Assembly (NCBI GenBank): GCA_963575745.1
Contig: CAUYUJ010019871.1
Coordinates: 574,519 to 612,018 of the forward strand
Source of the DNA: Prorocentrum cordatum
Lineage: Eukaryota > Sar > Dinophyceae > Prorocentrales > Prorocentraceae
Reading direction: 5' to 3'
DNA length: 37,500 nucleotides
The notes beneath the pieces are model-generated. The model was not told where the DNA came from. It made no database searches and saw only the letters and a program-made list of their open reading frames with translations. A program made the translations under genes and the position numbers. Shown here in pieces: positions 10,474 to 22,092 of the stretch (position 1 is the stretch's first letter; every line of letters begins with the position of its first letter).

Positions 10474-10674
10474 ACTCAGCAAAGCCAGGCAGGCTGTTGA
10501 ACCGCCATCGGGCGCAGCAGAGCCTCGCAGCGCAACGACCCCCCCAGACCTTCCTGACGACGAGGACTGCGTCGTGGCGGAAGGAGCCGTAAGATGCAAG
10601 GGCGCTGATACCCCGCCTCTGCCCCTCAAGGGGAAGCAAGCGCCACCAGGCTACGACGAGGACTCTGACCAGGA

Positions 10675-11124
10675 GTGGCTATACGGGATCTCTCAGACCA
10701 GGCGGACGGCCGCCTCCACGGCCTGGAAGCGGACCAACTGAGGCTTGTCGACAAAGTACAGCGATTCGAAAACACTGTGACCAGCGCAGCCACCAGCCAA
10801 GCAACACTGGCCCAACAGTGCCACCAGCTGGACCAAGAGATCGCCAGTGTCCAAAGCGAATACATGAGCCTTAACACAGACCTGGAAACCGTCATGGCAC
10901 AGATAGAGCCAGTAGACACACAAACTCAGGCCCAAACAGCGCCAACAGCACCAGCCACCCTTACCCCCATACCGAACACCTCAGAGCAAAGGAATGAAAG
11001 TAACATCACGAGGAGTGACCACGGGCAACACGCAGAGCCTGAAGAGGGAGAGGGACCGAGCTACGATCACGTAGCCATGTCACCACACCGCGCGCGCCCT
11101 GAGCCACCTCCAGGCCCATACTAA
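10675..11124 (+). CDS. Hypothetical short coiled-coil ORF
   Basis: This plus-strand frame of 149 codons opens after a stop at 10666-10668 and starts at GTG 10675, so the true start is unknown. Residues 8-80 have heptad-like Leu, Val, Gln and Glu spacing, a plausible coiled coil. The rest is Thr/Pro/Glu-rich and disordered. The preceding frame (to 10741) reads an acidic, Pro-rich sequence that overlaps the start by a frame change, so this may be a decayed exon or a gag/ORF1-like remnant. No neighbour supports a function. Confidence 0.3.
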   Translation: MAIRDLSDQADGRLHGLEADQLRLVDKVQRFENTVTSAATSQATLAQQCHQLDQEIASVQSEYMSLNTDLETVMAQIEPVDTQTQAQTAPTAPATLTPIPNTSEQRNESNITRSDHGQHAEPEEGEGPSYDHVAMSPHRARPEPPPGPY

Positions 11125-11134
11125 AGAAACCTCG

Positions 11135-11746
11135 ATGGGCCCCCCCTTGCCCAATCGAGACAATACTGACCGAGGGATTGTTGTCCCCCCTTACAACATT
11201 CCCCAGGGGCAGAAAGAACGGGTCTGCCATGGCACGGAGATTGCTATGAGCTTTAGCTCTCACACAGTTAAAGATGTCATGGGGGCGCTTGCGTATGCAC
11301 ATAGTTCTGCGCTAACCCGCAAAGGGAGGCTCCTTGGCATGTGGCTCAAAAACGTTCATACCGCTCTGCGCGCACCAGCGAACGCGCTCTCCGCACAACC
11401 GCCATCATGTGCCTGTGGCCCACGAGAGCCGTGTCCACGCACAGTCTCTCCTCTGTGGCCTCATCCTAAGCGACTCAGGACTAGGGGCACTATCCCCGAA
11501 GACGATGCTGTTAGAACCGAGCATGTCTTCGGAGTGACCATGGCTAGCAACGTGACCTTCTCTTTCAGCTGCGCTGGCGACACGCAGCACCAAGCGGCAT
11601 CTTATGCATCGTCCAAGGTCACCGCTGACCCGACGATCAACACGGACAATGAAAGCCCGCCAGGGTGCCACTTCACTGCCGACACAGCAGACAGCAGTGA
11701 CGACCCACCAGGACATCTCGCTAAGCCGAATAGCGCTCAGCTCTAG
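11135..11746 (+). CDS. Hypothetical ORF, 203 codons
   Basis: ATG 11135 to a stop at 11746. The frame contains Cys/Pro and Ser/Asp-rich stretches and no motif I recognise. It begins 10 bases after the coiled-coil ORF ends, so the two may belong together. The minus strand is also open for 157 codons over 11405-11878. Either may be chance. Confidence 0.2.
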   Translation: MGPPLPNRDNTDRGIVVPPYNIPQGQKERVCHGTEIAMSFSSHTVKDVMGALAYAHSSALTRKGRLLGMWLKNVHTALRAPANALSAQPPSCACGPREPCPRTVSPLWPHPKRLRTRGTIPEDDAVRTEHVFGVTMASNVTFSFSCAGDTQHQAASYASSKVTADPTINTDNESPPGCHFTADTADSSDDPPGHLAKPNSAQL

Positions 11747-12003
11747 TATAGCGCACGCCCGATGACATGGGACGTCCACCAGCTCTAGAAGTGACGAAGG
11801 GCCAACGCCAGTGACGACGACCGGAGGGCTTGCCAAGGTAGCAGTCCCCAGACACATCATGGTGGACCCGCCGAACAACGCACCATGACCGTCACTGACG
11901 CCTCACGTGCCACCATGCAAGCCGGCCGCACCAGGGACACCCTTACGGACGAACCTGGCTCGCCAACCTCGCCGAAACATGCAAGGAACATCGCCATCGT
12001 CCC
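11747..12003. other. Unassigned
   Basis: No gene, RNA or clear repeat seen. Confidence 0.5.
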
Positions 12004-12205
12004 TCCGTTTCGGGAGCGGCCAAGAGGGGGGTGTCCAGGAGGGGGGGGTGCAAATCATGACCTGCGGCATGTGCGCGGCCCAGCGGGGGGAACAGGGACG
12101 TAATGAAATAAGAAGAGGCGCCATGAGATCTGCGGAAATACCATGGCCCCCGCCATGATATCCACCCCCCCTAGTCATCACCCCTCTCTTGGCCGCCCCC
12201 GACCG
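12004..12205. repeat. Foldback with ~55-bp imperfect arms
   Basis: The left arm (about 12004-12066) has CGGGAGCGGCCAAGAGGGG and the right arm (about 12150-12205) has CCCCTCTCTTGGCCGCCCCCG. GGGGGGG / CCCCCCC blocks and TCATGA-like centres pair between them. The interior is about 85 bp. Confidence 0.8.
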
Positions 12206-12821
12206 TTCCCCAGCCGAGAGGAGGGCGCAGGCTGCCCGGGCCCGAGGCACAGCAGCCCAGTATCGGCCGTGCGATGGAGGATGAACGGAAAACGGAACGG
12301 AACGCCTGTGCGGGCATGCGCCCGGGCCCCTTGAGGGCGAGGCGGGCGAGGCCATGGCCTCGCATGAGAAGCTGCGCGCGTCGGGGGTCTACTCAGGACA
12401 ATGCGTGCTTCAGGAGCTCATTTCCCAGCAGTGCCCACTCATCCGTTTTCTCATGGTGCAGCCACGTCGTCTCGTATCTCGCCTCAAACGCGCCCTGCTG
12501 TTCCGACCCACGCGCATCGGCACTGCACCGCTGGGAGTGCAGTAGCAGGCGGGGGGCGCACGACCTCCGCCTCACCGCGTGGCAGAGAACACCACTCCCC
12601 CGCGCATACGATGGCTCGGCCTCCAGCAGGCTCCCTTGCGCGAATCGCGGTCCCTGCCTGGTCAATACCACTCGCCGCTTCCACGGGGCAGAACAGGCAG
12701 AAGCCCACCAGCAGTTCCAGCAGCGGGTACGAGGCATGTGGCATCAGCAGTCGGCAACGGGGATTCCGCCTCCACCGCACCCATCTGCGCCACCATCGCC
12801 TCCACCAGAAATACCATCGGA
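12206..12821. other. Unassigned stretch upstream of the ATC tract
   Basis: The plus frame entering the ATC tract reads Gln-rich then Pro-rich residues (about 12690-12820) before turning into Ile runs, which could be a fragment of a disordered protein. The minus frame 12393-12737 is equally open. I cannot support a gene. Confidence 0.4.
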
Positions 12822-13586
<765 letters not shown>

Positions 13587-14232
13587 ACACTGGTCGCTTT
13601 TATCTGTTCGCGGGTCTTTCAACACGTACTCCCCCAACCGTCGATACCCGCCCTCTTGTCTTCGATCGTACCCCCTTGGGAGTACACGTCTTCTTACCTG
13701 CAACGTGTACTTCGTGCAGCTCCTAAAACAGAGGAAGAGAGAACGGATGGATGGAAGGGACAAACGGAAGAGAGGAAGATGGAGCACAAGAGAGAGTAGA
13801 AGGAGGGGGGCCAGAAGCAAGAAACATGTGGCCAAACCAAACGGGCTGATCGGGTGGGAAGGCCCGAACGGGCGGGTCGGGAAGGCGGACCCACGCGGCC
13901 AGGTCGAGCAAGCGGGTTACTGAAGCGTGCTCACTGAATGAATCGCGAAAGAGTCTCGAGCGGCAGCGCGACTCCCAAGTAAATCGTAAGAAAATCCACA
14001 GCGAGAGCGTAATTCCTGAGTGCTGAAGGCGCGGCATATGAATAAATTGCGTGGAAGTCCCACGCGAGATCGAAATTCCTCTCTAAATTGTGAAGACGTT
14101 CCGCGCGAGAGCGCGATTCTGGATTTCTGGCACCTCACTTCCCCTTGAAAAAAACTGCGTGCGAGCCCCAGGAGAAACACTTTGATTGGATAGTACAAAG
14201 GTTACAAAACAATGGGGATCAACAGTACTCAT
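13587..14232 (+). mobile_element. Type-3 repeat module, copy 1 (head A, minisatellite B, tail)
   Basis: The head (13587-13705) has CGGGTCTTTCAACACGTA, CCCGCCCTCTTGTCTTCGAT and a short hairpin GTACCCCCTTGGGAGTAC (about 13669-13686). The same head recurs at 18245, 26578 and 37161. A purine-rich spacer follows, then a decayed 41-bp repeat (about 13918-14135, GAGCGCGATTC / AAATTGTGAAGACG units). A tail follows at about 14145-14232 with GTGCGAGCCCCAGGAG and GGGGATCAACA, matching the tails of copies 2 and 3. Confidence 0.75.
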
Positions 14233-14645
14233 TTTTTTTTGAACTGAGAATTTTGACAACAGAGAGACCGCGTTTCACGAGCGTTTGCCTTGGGAACATT
14301 CGGCGGCGCGTTTCGAACCAGGGGATAGCACCCCCCCAACAGTCGGCGCCGTCGATCAAAACCAGGGGGACTCCCTTTCCCCCAAACCCCTCCCGAACCC
14401 CCCCCGTCCCAGGGGGGGGGTTGGAACCCCCCCCACACCCCAGCGCTGGCGGCCGACAGCAGCGCCGACGGCGGGGACGCAGCGACGATGACCACAGGCA
14501 ACCCAAGGGGGAGGGGGGGGGTTCAACCGCCCCCTGGCGCCGAGGGGGGGGGAGTTCAACCCCCCCCCTGGCGCAGGCGCCGGCGCTGGCGGCGGCCAGC
14601 AGCGCCAGCGCTGGCGCCGGCGACGGCGGGGCCGCAGCGACGATA
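14233..14645. repeat. G-run / C-run rich segment with repeated hairpins
   Basis: Three copies of a G-run, TTSAA, C-run motif occur near 14416, 14513 and 14545, each a self-complementary hairpin. GC-rich blocks with CGACGGCGGGG and GCAGCGACGAT(G/A)ACC are duplicated (about 14466 and 14622). G-quadruplex formation is plausible. No gene seen. Confidence 0.7.
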
Positions 14646-15213
14646 ACCACCACTACCATCACCACCACCACCACCACCACCACCACCACCGCTTAAACCC
14701 ACCACCACCACCACCAACCCACCACACAACCACCACCACCACAGCCACCACCACCACAACCACCACCACAACTCACCATCACCACCACCACCGCAACAAA
14801 AACCCACCACCACTACCACCACCACCACCACCACCACCAGTCTACCACGCCACCACCACCACCGCCACAGCCACCACCACTACCAGAAGCACAACCCACC
14901 ACCACCACCACAAACCACCACACCACCACCACCACTACCGCCACCACCACCACCACAAGCACCACCTCCACAAACCACCGTCACCAACACAACCCACCAC
15001 AACCACCACCACCACCACCAACCACCACCACACCACAACAACCCACCACCACCACCACAAACCACCACCACACCACCACCACCACACCACCACCAACAAC
15101 AACCACCATACCACCACAACACAACCACGACACACCACACCACAACCACCACCACCGCCACCACCACCACCACCACCACCCCCACAACCCACCACCACCA
15201 CCACCACCACCGA
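14646..15213 (+). repeat. (ACC)n degenerate microsatellite, ~565 bp
   Basis: Mostly CACCAC triplets with ACA, AAC and CCG interruptions. Frames read Thr/Pro/His, or Val/Trp/Gly on the other strand. No coding evidence. Confidence 0.95.
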
Positions 15214-15408
15214 CGTCCTCGTCGACGCTCCCCGCCGCAACTGCCTGCCGCCGCAGGCGCCGGCGCCGGCGCAGAAAACGAAATCGTCGTCCCCGCCGCC
15301 GCCGCCGCCGCCGCCAGCCGAGGAGAGGGAGAGAGGAAAAGTAGGGGAATGGGGGGGTTCGAACACCCCCCCTCCAAGCGACCACAAAACGCGCCCTTTC
15401 CGACACCA
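15214..15408. repeat. GC-rich spacer with (GCC)n and a TTCGAA hairpin
   Basis: Contains a short (CCG)n run near 15290-15315 and GGGGGGGTTCGAACACCCC near 15351-15372, the fourth copy of the hairpin type found at 14416-14560. Confidence 0.6.
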
Positions 15409-15410
15409 GC

Positions 15411-15494
<84 letters not shown>
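15409..15494 (+). repeat. (AAC)n microsatellite, ~28 units
   Basis: Nearly pure AAC/ACA triplets directly in front of the first E head. Confidence 0.98.
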
Positions 15495-15497
<3 letters not shown>

Positions 15498-16255
15498 TAC
15501 TAGCACGTGGGGACACACCGTTCTCACCAGTGCCAGGGTTTTCATAGGAGGCGGGCAATACCCCCACTTTGTGGGGGGGCCGTTTCAAGCTCTACCAAAT
15601 TTCCAAACGACTCTTCGCCACCACCCACACCCAGCTTCCCGCCCTATGACGTTCGGACACTTCACTTCGTGGCATGCGGACGACCGTGGCTACTATTCAG
15701 GGCCCCGCGGCCGACGACGACGGCGTGCGCGCGCGAAGAAAAAACGAATGTGTCCCGCATGGTATTATTTGACAGGGATGATGGCCCTGGCAGGTGCGCA
15801 ACCGTTGTGCAGAAGTTCGAAAAAGTTGCTCGCAAAAGCCCGTTTGACAGAAATGTTTAAAAAGTGTTGGGTTTCCTACGAATCCGCAAGAGCGCGCGGG
15901 ATGAAATTTTGACAAAAAAAAAAAAAAATGGTTGTTTGATGTTTTTATGTTAAAATCGCTACGAAAACTAAAGTTTTGGAAGGATTTCGTCTTGCGCGCG
16001 CGAATGTCCACTTTACCTTATTTTTTGCAAGGGATTCTTGAAGTTTGGTTATGTTAGAACAAGAAATGTCCACTTTAGCTTATTTTTTGCAAAGGAAAAC
16101 GGGGGACAACAAAACAACCGGATCTGGACCAACCCGTTTTGCCTGAGACTTCCTCACGAAAATTATGAAAATGAGGCTGCGGCCTAGGCGCGGCGGGGGG
16201 GGCGCGCACCAGGGGGCCCAACAATAATTATTCTTTAGAATTAATAATGTTCAAC
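15495..16255 (+). mobile_element. E module, copy 1
   Basis: The head starts TTACTAGCACGTGGGGACAC and carries CCCCCACTTTGTGGGGG (about 15561). The body has an alternating GCGTGCGCGCGCG stretch, GACAGGGATGATGGCCCT, and two TTTTTTGCAAGGG-type blocks. The tail (about 16203-16255) reads GCGCACCAGGGGGCCCAAC, then AATAATTATTCTTTAGAA, then GTTCAAC, passing directly into AAC units. A plus frame from the head runs through the body and shifts near 15815. Likely a non-autonomous retroelement with a microsatellite tail, or a unit of a large tandem array. Confidence 0.85.
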
Positions 16256-16351
16256 AACAACAACAGCAACCATAACCACATCCACAACCACAACCACGAC
16301 GACGACAACGACAACGACATCGACAATGACAACAGCAACAACAACAACAAC
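16256..16351 (+). repeat. AAC/GAC/CAT mixed microsatellite
   Basis: AAC-based triplets with GAC, CAT and ACC variants join the tail of E copy 1 to the head of the next module. Confidence 0.9.
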
Positions 16352-17472
16352 AATCATTTTACCCGAACGCTCAGTGTTCTCCCCAGTGCCAGGGTTTTCT
16401 TGCGACACCAGCCAATACCCCCACTTCGTGGGGGGGCCGTTCAAGCTCTACCAAATATCCAAACGACTCTTCGAGACCACCCACACCCAGCTTCCCGCCC
16501 TATGACGTTGGGACACTTCACTTCGTGGCGTGCGGACGACCCTGGCTACTACACTGGCGTGGGTACACACCCACAGAGGTTGATCACATCTGTTACATAT
16601 GATGTGGTACACGGTACACGTGAGATGGTACGCAGTGCCAAGATAGTTGGTCACATTTTTGGGGCAAATTCGTGGGGGTGCGATTACAGAAGTACATGTG
16701 TTACACTGATGTTATACAGTCCCAAGGATGACGCATGCATTGCTCATAGACTCATGGCGCTATGATCCTAACTCTCAGTGCCCAACGCGCGCGTGCACAG
16801 CCAGACGGAGGGAGAGAAACACATGTAGATTTTTCGGATGAGAAAGTAGTGCGTTTTCATATGTTTTCTGAACATCGCATCTTGAAATTATTGAAAACCC
16901 ATTGTGTTTGGCAGGATTTCGACATGCGCGCGCGGCGGCCGCGCGCATGTGCACTTCGTCTCATTTTTTGCAAGGGATGGTGGCCCTCGCAGGCGCGCGA
17001 CCGTTGTTGGAGAAGTTCAAAGCACCTGAAGAAGTAGCACGCAAAGACCCTTTTGACAGAAATGTTTAAAAAGTGGTGTGTTTCCTATGAATCCGCAAGA
17101 GCGCGCGGAAGGACATTTTGACATTTTTTCTTAAAAAACCATTGGGTTTTTGATGTTTTTATGTTAAAATCGCTACGAAACCTAAGGTTTTGGAAGGATT
17201 TCGTCTTGCGCGCACGAATGTCCACTTTACCTTATTTTTTTGCAAGGGATTCTTGCAATTTGATCAACTAAGAACAAGAATTTTCATTTTCTATTGTTTT
17301 TTGCAAGGGAAAACGAGCGTCAACAAAAAACCGGATCCGGGAGCTCATCCCACTTCTGAAGCAGGCGCGAAAAACAAGATGAAAAATTGTAGCTGCGGCT
17401 GTTAGGCGCGGCGCAGAGGTCGCGCACCCAGGGGTCCCAACAATCAATAATTCTTAGAAGAGAATAATGTTA
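16352..17472 (+). mobile_element. E' module (variant head) without the repeat-protein gene
   Basis: The head begins AATCATTTTACCCGAACGCT and has CCCCCACTTCGTGGGGG. The left half (to 16827) then has GTTGATCACATCTGTTACAT and TACACGTGAGATGGTACGC. The right half (from 16828, GATTTTTCGGATGAGAAAG) carries CATGCGCGCG / CGCGCGCATG (10-bp arms, about 16922-16948), then an E-type body and tail. Left and right halves match 27571-28046 and 31060-31838 closely, but here they are joined with no gene between. No spliceable gene seen. Confidence 0.85.
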
Positions 17473-17479
17473 CAACAAC

Positions 17480-18244
17480 AATTACTGCACGTGGGGACAC
17501 TCCGTTCACCAGTGCCAGGGTTTTCACAGGGAGGCGGGCAACTACCACATTGTGGGGGGGCAGTTCAAAGCTTCTACAAATTCCAAACGACTCTTCGCCA
17601 CCACCCACACCCAGCCTTCCGCCCTATTACGTTTCGGACCACTGCACTTCGTGCCTATGCGGACGACCGTGGCTAATATTCAGGGCCCCGCGGCCGACGA
17701 CGACGGCGTGCGCGCGCGAAGAAAAAACGAATGTGTCCCGCATGGTATTATTTGACAGGGGTGATGGCCCTGGCAGGTGCGCAACCGTTGTTGCAGAAGT
17801 TCGAAAAAGGTTGCTCGCAAAAGCCCGTTTGACAGAAATGTTTAAAAAGTGTGGGTTTCCTACGAATCCGCAGCGCGCGCGGAAGGACATTTTGACAATT
17901 TTTTCTTGAAAAAACCATTGGGTTTTTGATGTTTTTATGTTAAAATCGCTACGAAACCTAAGGTTTTGGAAGGATTTCGTCTTGCGCGCACGAATGTCAC
18001 TTTACCTTATTTTTTGCAAGGGATTCTTGCAATTTGATCAAGTAAGAACAAGAATTTTCATTTTCTATTGTTTTTTGCAAGGGAAGCGGATTAACAACAA
18101 AACAACCGGATCTGTACACACCCTCTTTTATCTGAGGCTTCCTCACGAAAAGATGAAAACGTGGCCGCGGCCTAGGCGGCGCAGGGGGGGCGCGCACCAG
18201 GGGGCCCAAACAATAATTATTTTGAAGAAATTCATGTTCAACAA
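17480..18244 (+). mobile_element. E module, copy 3
   Basis: The head starts ATTACTGCACGTGGGGACAC with a weakened hairpin (CCACATTGTGG). The body and tail (about 18191-18244) match copy 1 with small indels that break the plus frame. It runs directly into a type-3 head with no long AAC tract. Confidence 0.85.
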
Positions 18245-18505
18245 TCGTGTTTGAGACTGTTCGCTCGTTCTGCCCGACTGTCGTTTTTAACGCGTTATTT
18301 CCCAAACCCTCGAACCCGCCCCTCTTCTTTCTTCGTCTTCGACGTACCCCGTGCCCGTTTTGGGGGGTAGACCGTTCTTCCTTGCAGGCCGGGCCCCGGC
18401 AAGCGGCGGGGCGGCCGCGGACCGCAGGCCTGGCCAGCGGCAGCGCTGATCAGCGGCAACCCGACCCCAAGAGGGACGGACAGGGGACCGACCACGACGA
18501 CGACC

Positions 18506-18554
<49 letters not shown>

Positions 18555-18602
18555 TGTCGACGACGGCGACGACGGCGACGATGATAACGACGAGCGAAAG
18601 CG

Positions 18603-19508
18603 AGAGCGAGAGGGAGAACGACAGCAGGGCCACGAAGGGCACGAAGTGGGCCACGAAGGGCGACAGCGGGGACACGAAATGAATGCGTATGGGGCCAGGA
18701 AGAGCGCGAACGAACGGGGGCCACGAAGGGCTGATAATGCGGGGCCACAGAAAGCAACGACGGGGCCACTGAGGGTAGCAACTGGGCCACGTAGGACAGC
18801 GAGGGGGCCACAAAGGGCGACAGCGGGGCCACGAAGGGCATGCACATGGGGCCACGACGGGCGCGAACGAGCGGGGGCCACGAAGGGCATACGTATACTG
18901 GACCGCGGAGGGCAACGACGGGGCCACTGAGGGCAGCAACGGGGCCACGAAAGGCAGCGAGGGGGCCACGAAAGGCGACAGCGGGGCCACGAAGGGCATG
19001 CACATGTGTCCACAACGGGCGCGAACGAGCGGGGGCCACGAAGGGCATACATCTATGGGGCCACGATGGGCAGCGAGGGGGCCACCAAGGGCTGCAACGG
19101 GGCCACGGACACAAAGCGGAGGGGGCCATGGAAGGCATTGCAACGGGAGGCACCCCGCACGAACCAAGCGAGGGGGCCACGAAGGGCAGCGAGGAGGCCA
19201 CGAAGGGCTGCAACGGGGCCACGAAGGGCTGCGACGGGCCACGAAGGGCAGCGAGGGGGCCACGAAGGGCTTCAACGGGGCCACGAAACAAACCGAGGGG
19301 GCACGAAGGGCTGCAACGGGGCCACGAAAGGCAGCGAGGGGGCCACGAAGGGCTGCAACGGGGCCACGAAACAAAGCGAGGGGGCCACGAAGGGCTGCAA
19401 CGGGGCCACGAAAGGCAGCGAGGGGGCCACGAGGGGCTGCAACGGAGCCACGAAGGGCAGCAAGGTGGCCACGAAGGGCTGCAACGGGGCCACGAAGGGC
19501 AGCGAGAT
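18603..19508 (+). repeat. Minisatellite C, ~21-bp unit
   Basis: The unit is GGGGCCACGAAGGGC plus CAGCGAG or CTGCAAC. To the right of about 19140 the two endings alternate, giving a 42-bp higher-order unit. Some units carry CATGCACATG or CATACGTATAC inserts with GGGCGCGAACGAGCG. Because the unit is a multiple of three, frames stay open on both strands for hundreds of codons. I regard these as chance. Confidence 0.95.
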
Positions 19509-19794
19509 CCCGATTCCTAAGTAATCTGTGAGGAAGTCCTAAGCGTGAGCGCGACTCCTGGGACCTTGTGCATGCGGGAGCGCGGCGCTGAAGAAAATCA
19601 CGAGAAAATCCCCAACGCAAGGGCGCATCTTTTGAAGTAAATTGAAAGCAAGTATCCAGCGAGAGCGCGACTCCAGAGCGCGAGAGAGCGATTCTGAATA
19701 ATTCGTAAGGACGTCCCCAGCGAGCGCGACTACCAATAAAATGCAAGGAAACTCTCGTGGCGGGGAGCGGGGGGTCTGGCTAATTTGAGGAAGA
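19509..19794 (+). repeat. Decayed minisatellite B
   Basis: Diverged units with GAGCGCGACTCC and TAA(T/A)(T/C)(T/C)GTGAGGAAGTCC-like pieces, homologous to the regular 41-bp array at 26880-27370. Confidence 0.7.
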
Positions 19795-19869
19795 TTAGGC
19801 GAAACCGCTGTTGTTTGTAAACCGGGGGCCGACAACACAGTTTTGACCCCATCACGACCTTCCCTGATA

Positions 19870-22092
19870 AAAATTAGCTGGCGAAGGACCCAACCAGATG
19901 CAGTTGTGAATGCAGCAATGTGCTGGGTGGTGGCGGACGCATGCGGGCGGTGCCACTGGGACCTTCGGTGGAGCTCCCTATGGGACCACGAAACGCTGTA
20001 CTGGGTGGGTGAGACGCGGTCAGCAAGGGCTGCGCTGCGTGGTGGCGGACGCATGCGAGCGGTGCCACTGGGGCCTTCGGCGGAGCTCCCTATGGGGCCA
20101 CGAAACGCTGTACTGGGTGTGAAACGCAGGCAGGGAGCAAGGGCTGTGCAGGGTGGTGGCGGACGCATGCGGGCGGTGCCGCTGGGACCTTTGGTGGAGC
20201 TCCCTATAGGGCTGCGAAGCGCTGTTATGGGTGGGTGGAGCGCAGGGAACAAGGGCTGTGCTGGGTGGTGGCGGACGCAAGCGGGCAGTGCCACTGGGGC
20301 CTTTGGTGGGGCCCCCTATGGGGCCACGAAGCGTGCGAGGAGTGTGCCAGAATGGGGTGTGGAACCGCATGCCAGCGCAGCCACTGGGGCCTTCGGTGGA
20401 GCTCCCTATGGAGCCACGAAACGTGTGAGGGGTGTGCCGAAATGGGGGGTGGAACCGCATGCGAGCGCAGCCGCTGCGGCTTTCGGTGGAGCTCCCTATG
20501 GGGCCACAAGACGTGTGAAGGGCGTGCCGGAAAATAGTGTGGAACCGCATTCGAGCGCAGCCACTGGGGCCTTCGGTGGAGCTCTCTATGGGGCCACGAA
20601 CCGTGTGAGGGGCGTGCCGAAATGGAGGGGGGAACCACATGCGAAAAGCGCAGCTTCACTGGGGCGTTCGGTTGGGAGCTCCCATGGAGCCACCCACGAA
20701 GAGTGTGGGGGTGTCCGAAATGTGCGGTTGGGGGGCGGGGAAACCGCATGCGGCGCAGACCACCGGGCCTTCGGTGAGACTCCCTATGGGGCCACGAACG
20801 TGTGAGGGGTGCTGCCAGAATTGGGGTGTGGAACCGCATGCGAGCGCAGCCACTGGGGCCTTCGGTCGAGCTCCTTATGGGGCCACGAAACGTGCGAGTG
20901 GTGTGCAAGAAGGGGGGGTGGAACCGCATGCGGGCACGCAGCCATGGGCATTCGGATGGAGCTCCCTATGGGGCACGAAAAGTGTGAGGAGCTGTGCCAA
21001 AATGGGGGGGAACGCATGCGGGCGCAGCCAATGCGGGCATCGTGGAAGCTTCCCTATGGAGCCACGAAAAAACGTTGTGAGGGGTGTGCCAGAAGGGGCG
21101 TGAGACCGCATGCGGGCGCAGCCGCTGGGGCCTTCGGTGGAGCTCCCTATGGGGCCACGAAACGTGTGAGGGGTGTGCCAGAATGGGGGGTGGAAACGCA
21201 TGCGGGCGCAGCCACTGGGCCTTCGGCGGAGCTCCCTATGGGGCCACGAAGCGTGTGAGGGGTGTGCCAAAATGGGGGGTGGAACCGCATGCGGGCGCAG
21301 CCACTGGGGCCTTCGGTGGAGTTCCCTATGGGGACACGAAACGTGTGAGGGGTGTGCGAGACTGGGGGGTGGAACCGCACGCGAGCGCAGCCACTGGGGC
21401 CTTCGGTGGAGCTCCCTATGGAGCCACGAAGCGTGTGAGGGGTGTGCCGAAATGTGGGGCGGAACCGCATGCGAGCGCAGCCACTGGGCCTTTCGGTGGA
21501 GCTCCCTGTGGGGCCACGAAACGTGTGAGGGGTGTGCCGAAAAAGGGGGTGGAACCGCATGCGAGCGCAGACACTGGGGCCTCGGTGGAGCTCCCTATGG
21601 GGCCACGAAACGTGTGAAGGGTGTGCCAAAAAAGGGGGGGTGGAACCGCATGCGGCGCCCACACGGGGCATCGGTGGAGCTACCTATGGGGTCCACGAAA
21701 ACACGTGTGGAGGGGTATGCTGTGCCAGAATGGGGGGTGAACCGCCAGCGGGCGCGCCACTGGGGCCTTCGGTGGAGTTCCCTATGGGGCCACGAAACGT
21801 GTGAGGGGTGTGCCAGAATGGGGCGTGGAACCGCATGCGGGCGCAGCCACTGGGGCCTTCGGTGGAGCTCCCTATGGGGCCACGAAACGTGTGAGGGGTG
21901 TGCCAGAATGGGTGTGGGAGGGGGAGGAGGGGGGAGGAGGGAGGGAGGGAGGAGGCGGGCACGCGGGGCACCGTCTCTTCAAAACGAGGACCCAACACCA
22001 CAGGATGGTTGGGAAAGGGGAGGAGGAGGAAGGAAGAAGGAACGCGGAGCGACGTCTCTTCAAAACGAGGACCCAACACAACAGGATGGTTG
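19870..22092 (+). repeat. D array 1 (90-bp tandem repeat) with its own ends
   Basis: It starts TAGCTGGCGAAGGACCCAAC. The first four units are ~113 bp (GCGGACGCATGCGGGCGG type). About 17 units near 90 bp follow, each with GGAACCGCATGCGGGCGCAG, CCACTGGGGCCTTCGGTGG and AGCTCCCTATGGGGCCACGA. Units here are diverged, with indels. A G-rich end follows (21910-22092) with two copies of GGACCCAACAC...GGATGGTTGGG. CCAACCA near the start and TGGTTGG at the end are complementary. Frames through the array are open by periodicity only. Confidence 0.93.

Noticed and set aside
14556-15588. Val/Trp/Gly and Cys-run ORFs
   Set aside because: They come from the ACC and AAC tracts.
15590-15606. tRNA-like B box (GGTTCAAGCTC in most E heads)
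   Set aside because: Partial match only, no paired A box or cloverleaf, and copy 1 reads GTTTCAAGCTC. Not enough to call a Pol III promoter or tRNA.
18295-19746. 483-codon minus-strand ORF with SWP/FVAP repeats
   Set aside because: It is minisatellite C read in one frame. The 21-bp period keeps most frames open on both strands.
20225-21671. Possible CRISPR array or repeat gene family
   Set aside because: Units are contiguous 90-bp tandem repeats with no unique spacers, and the context is eukaryotic.
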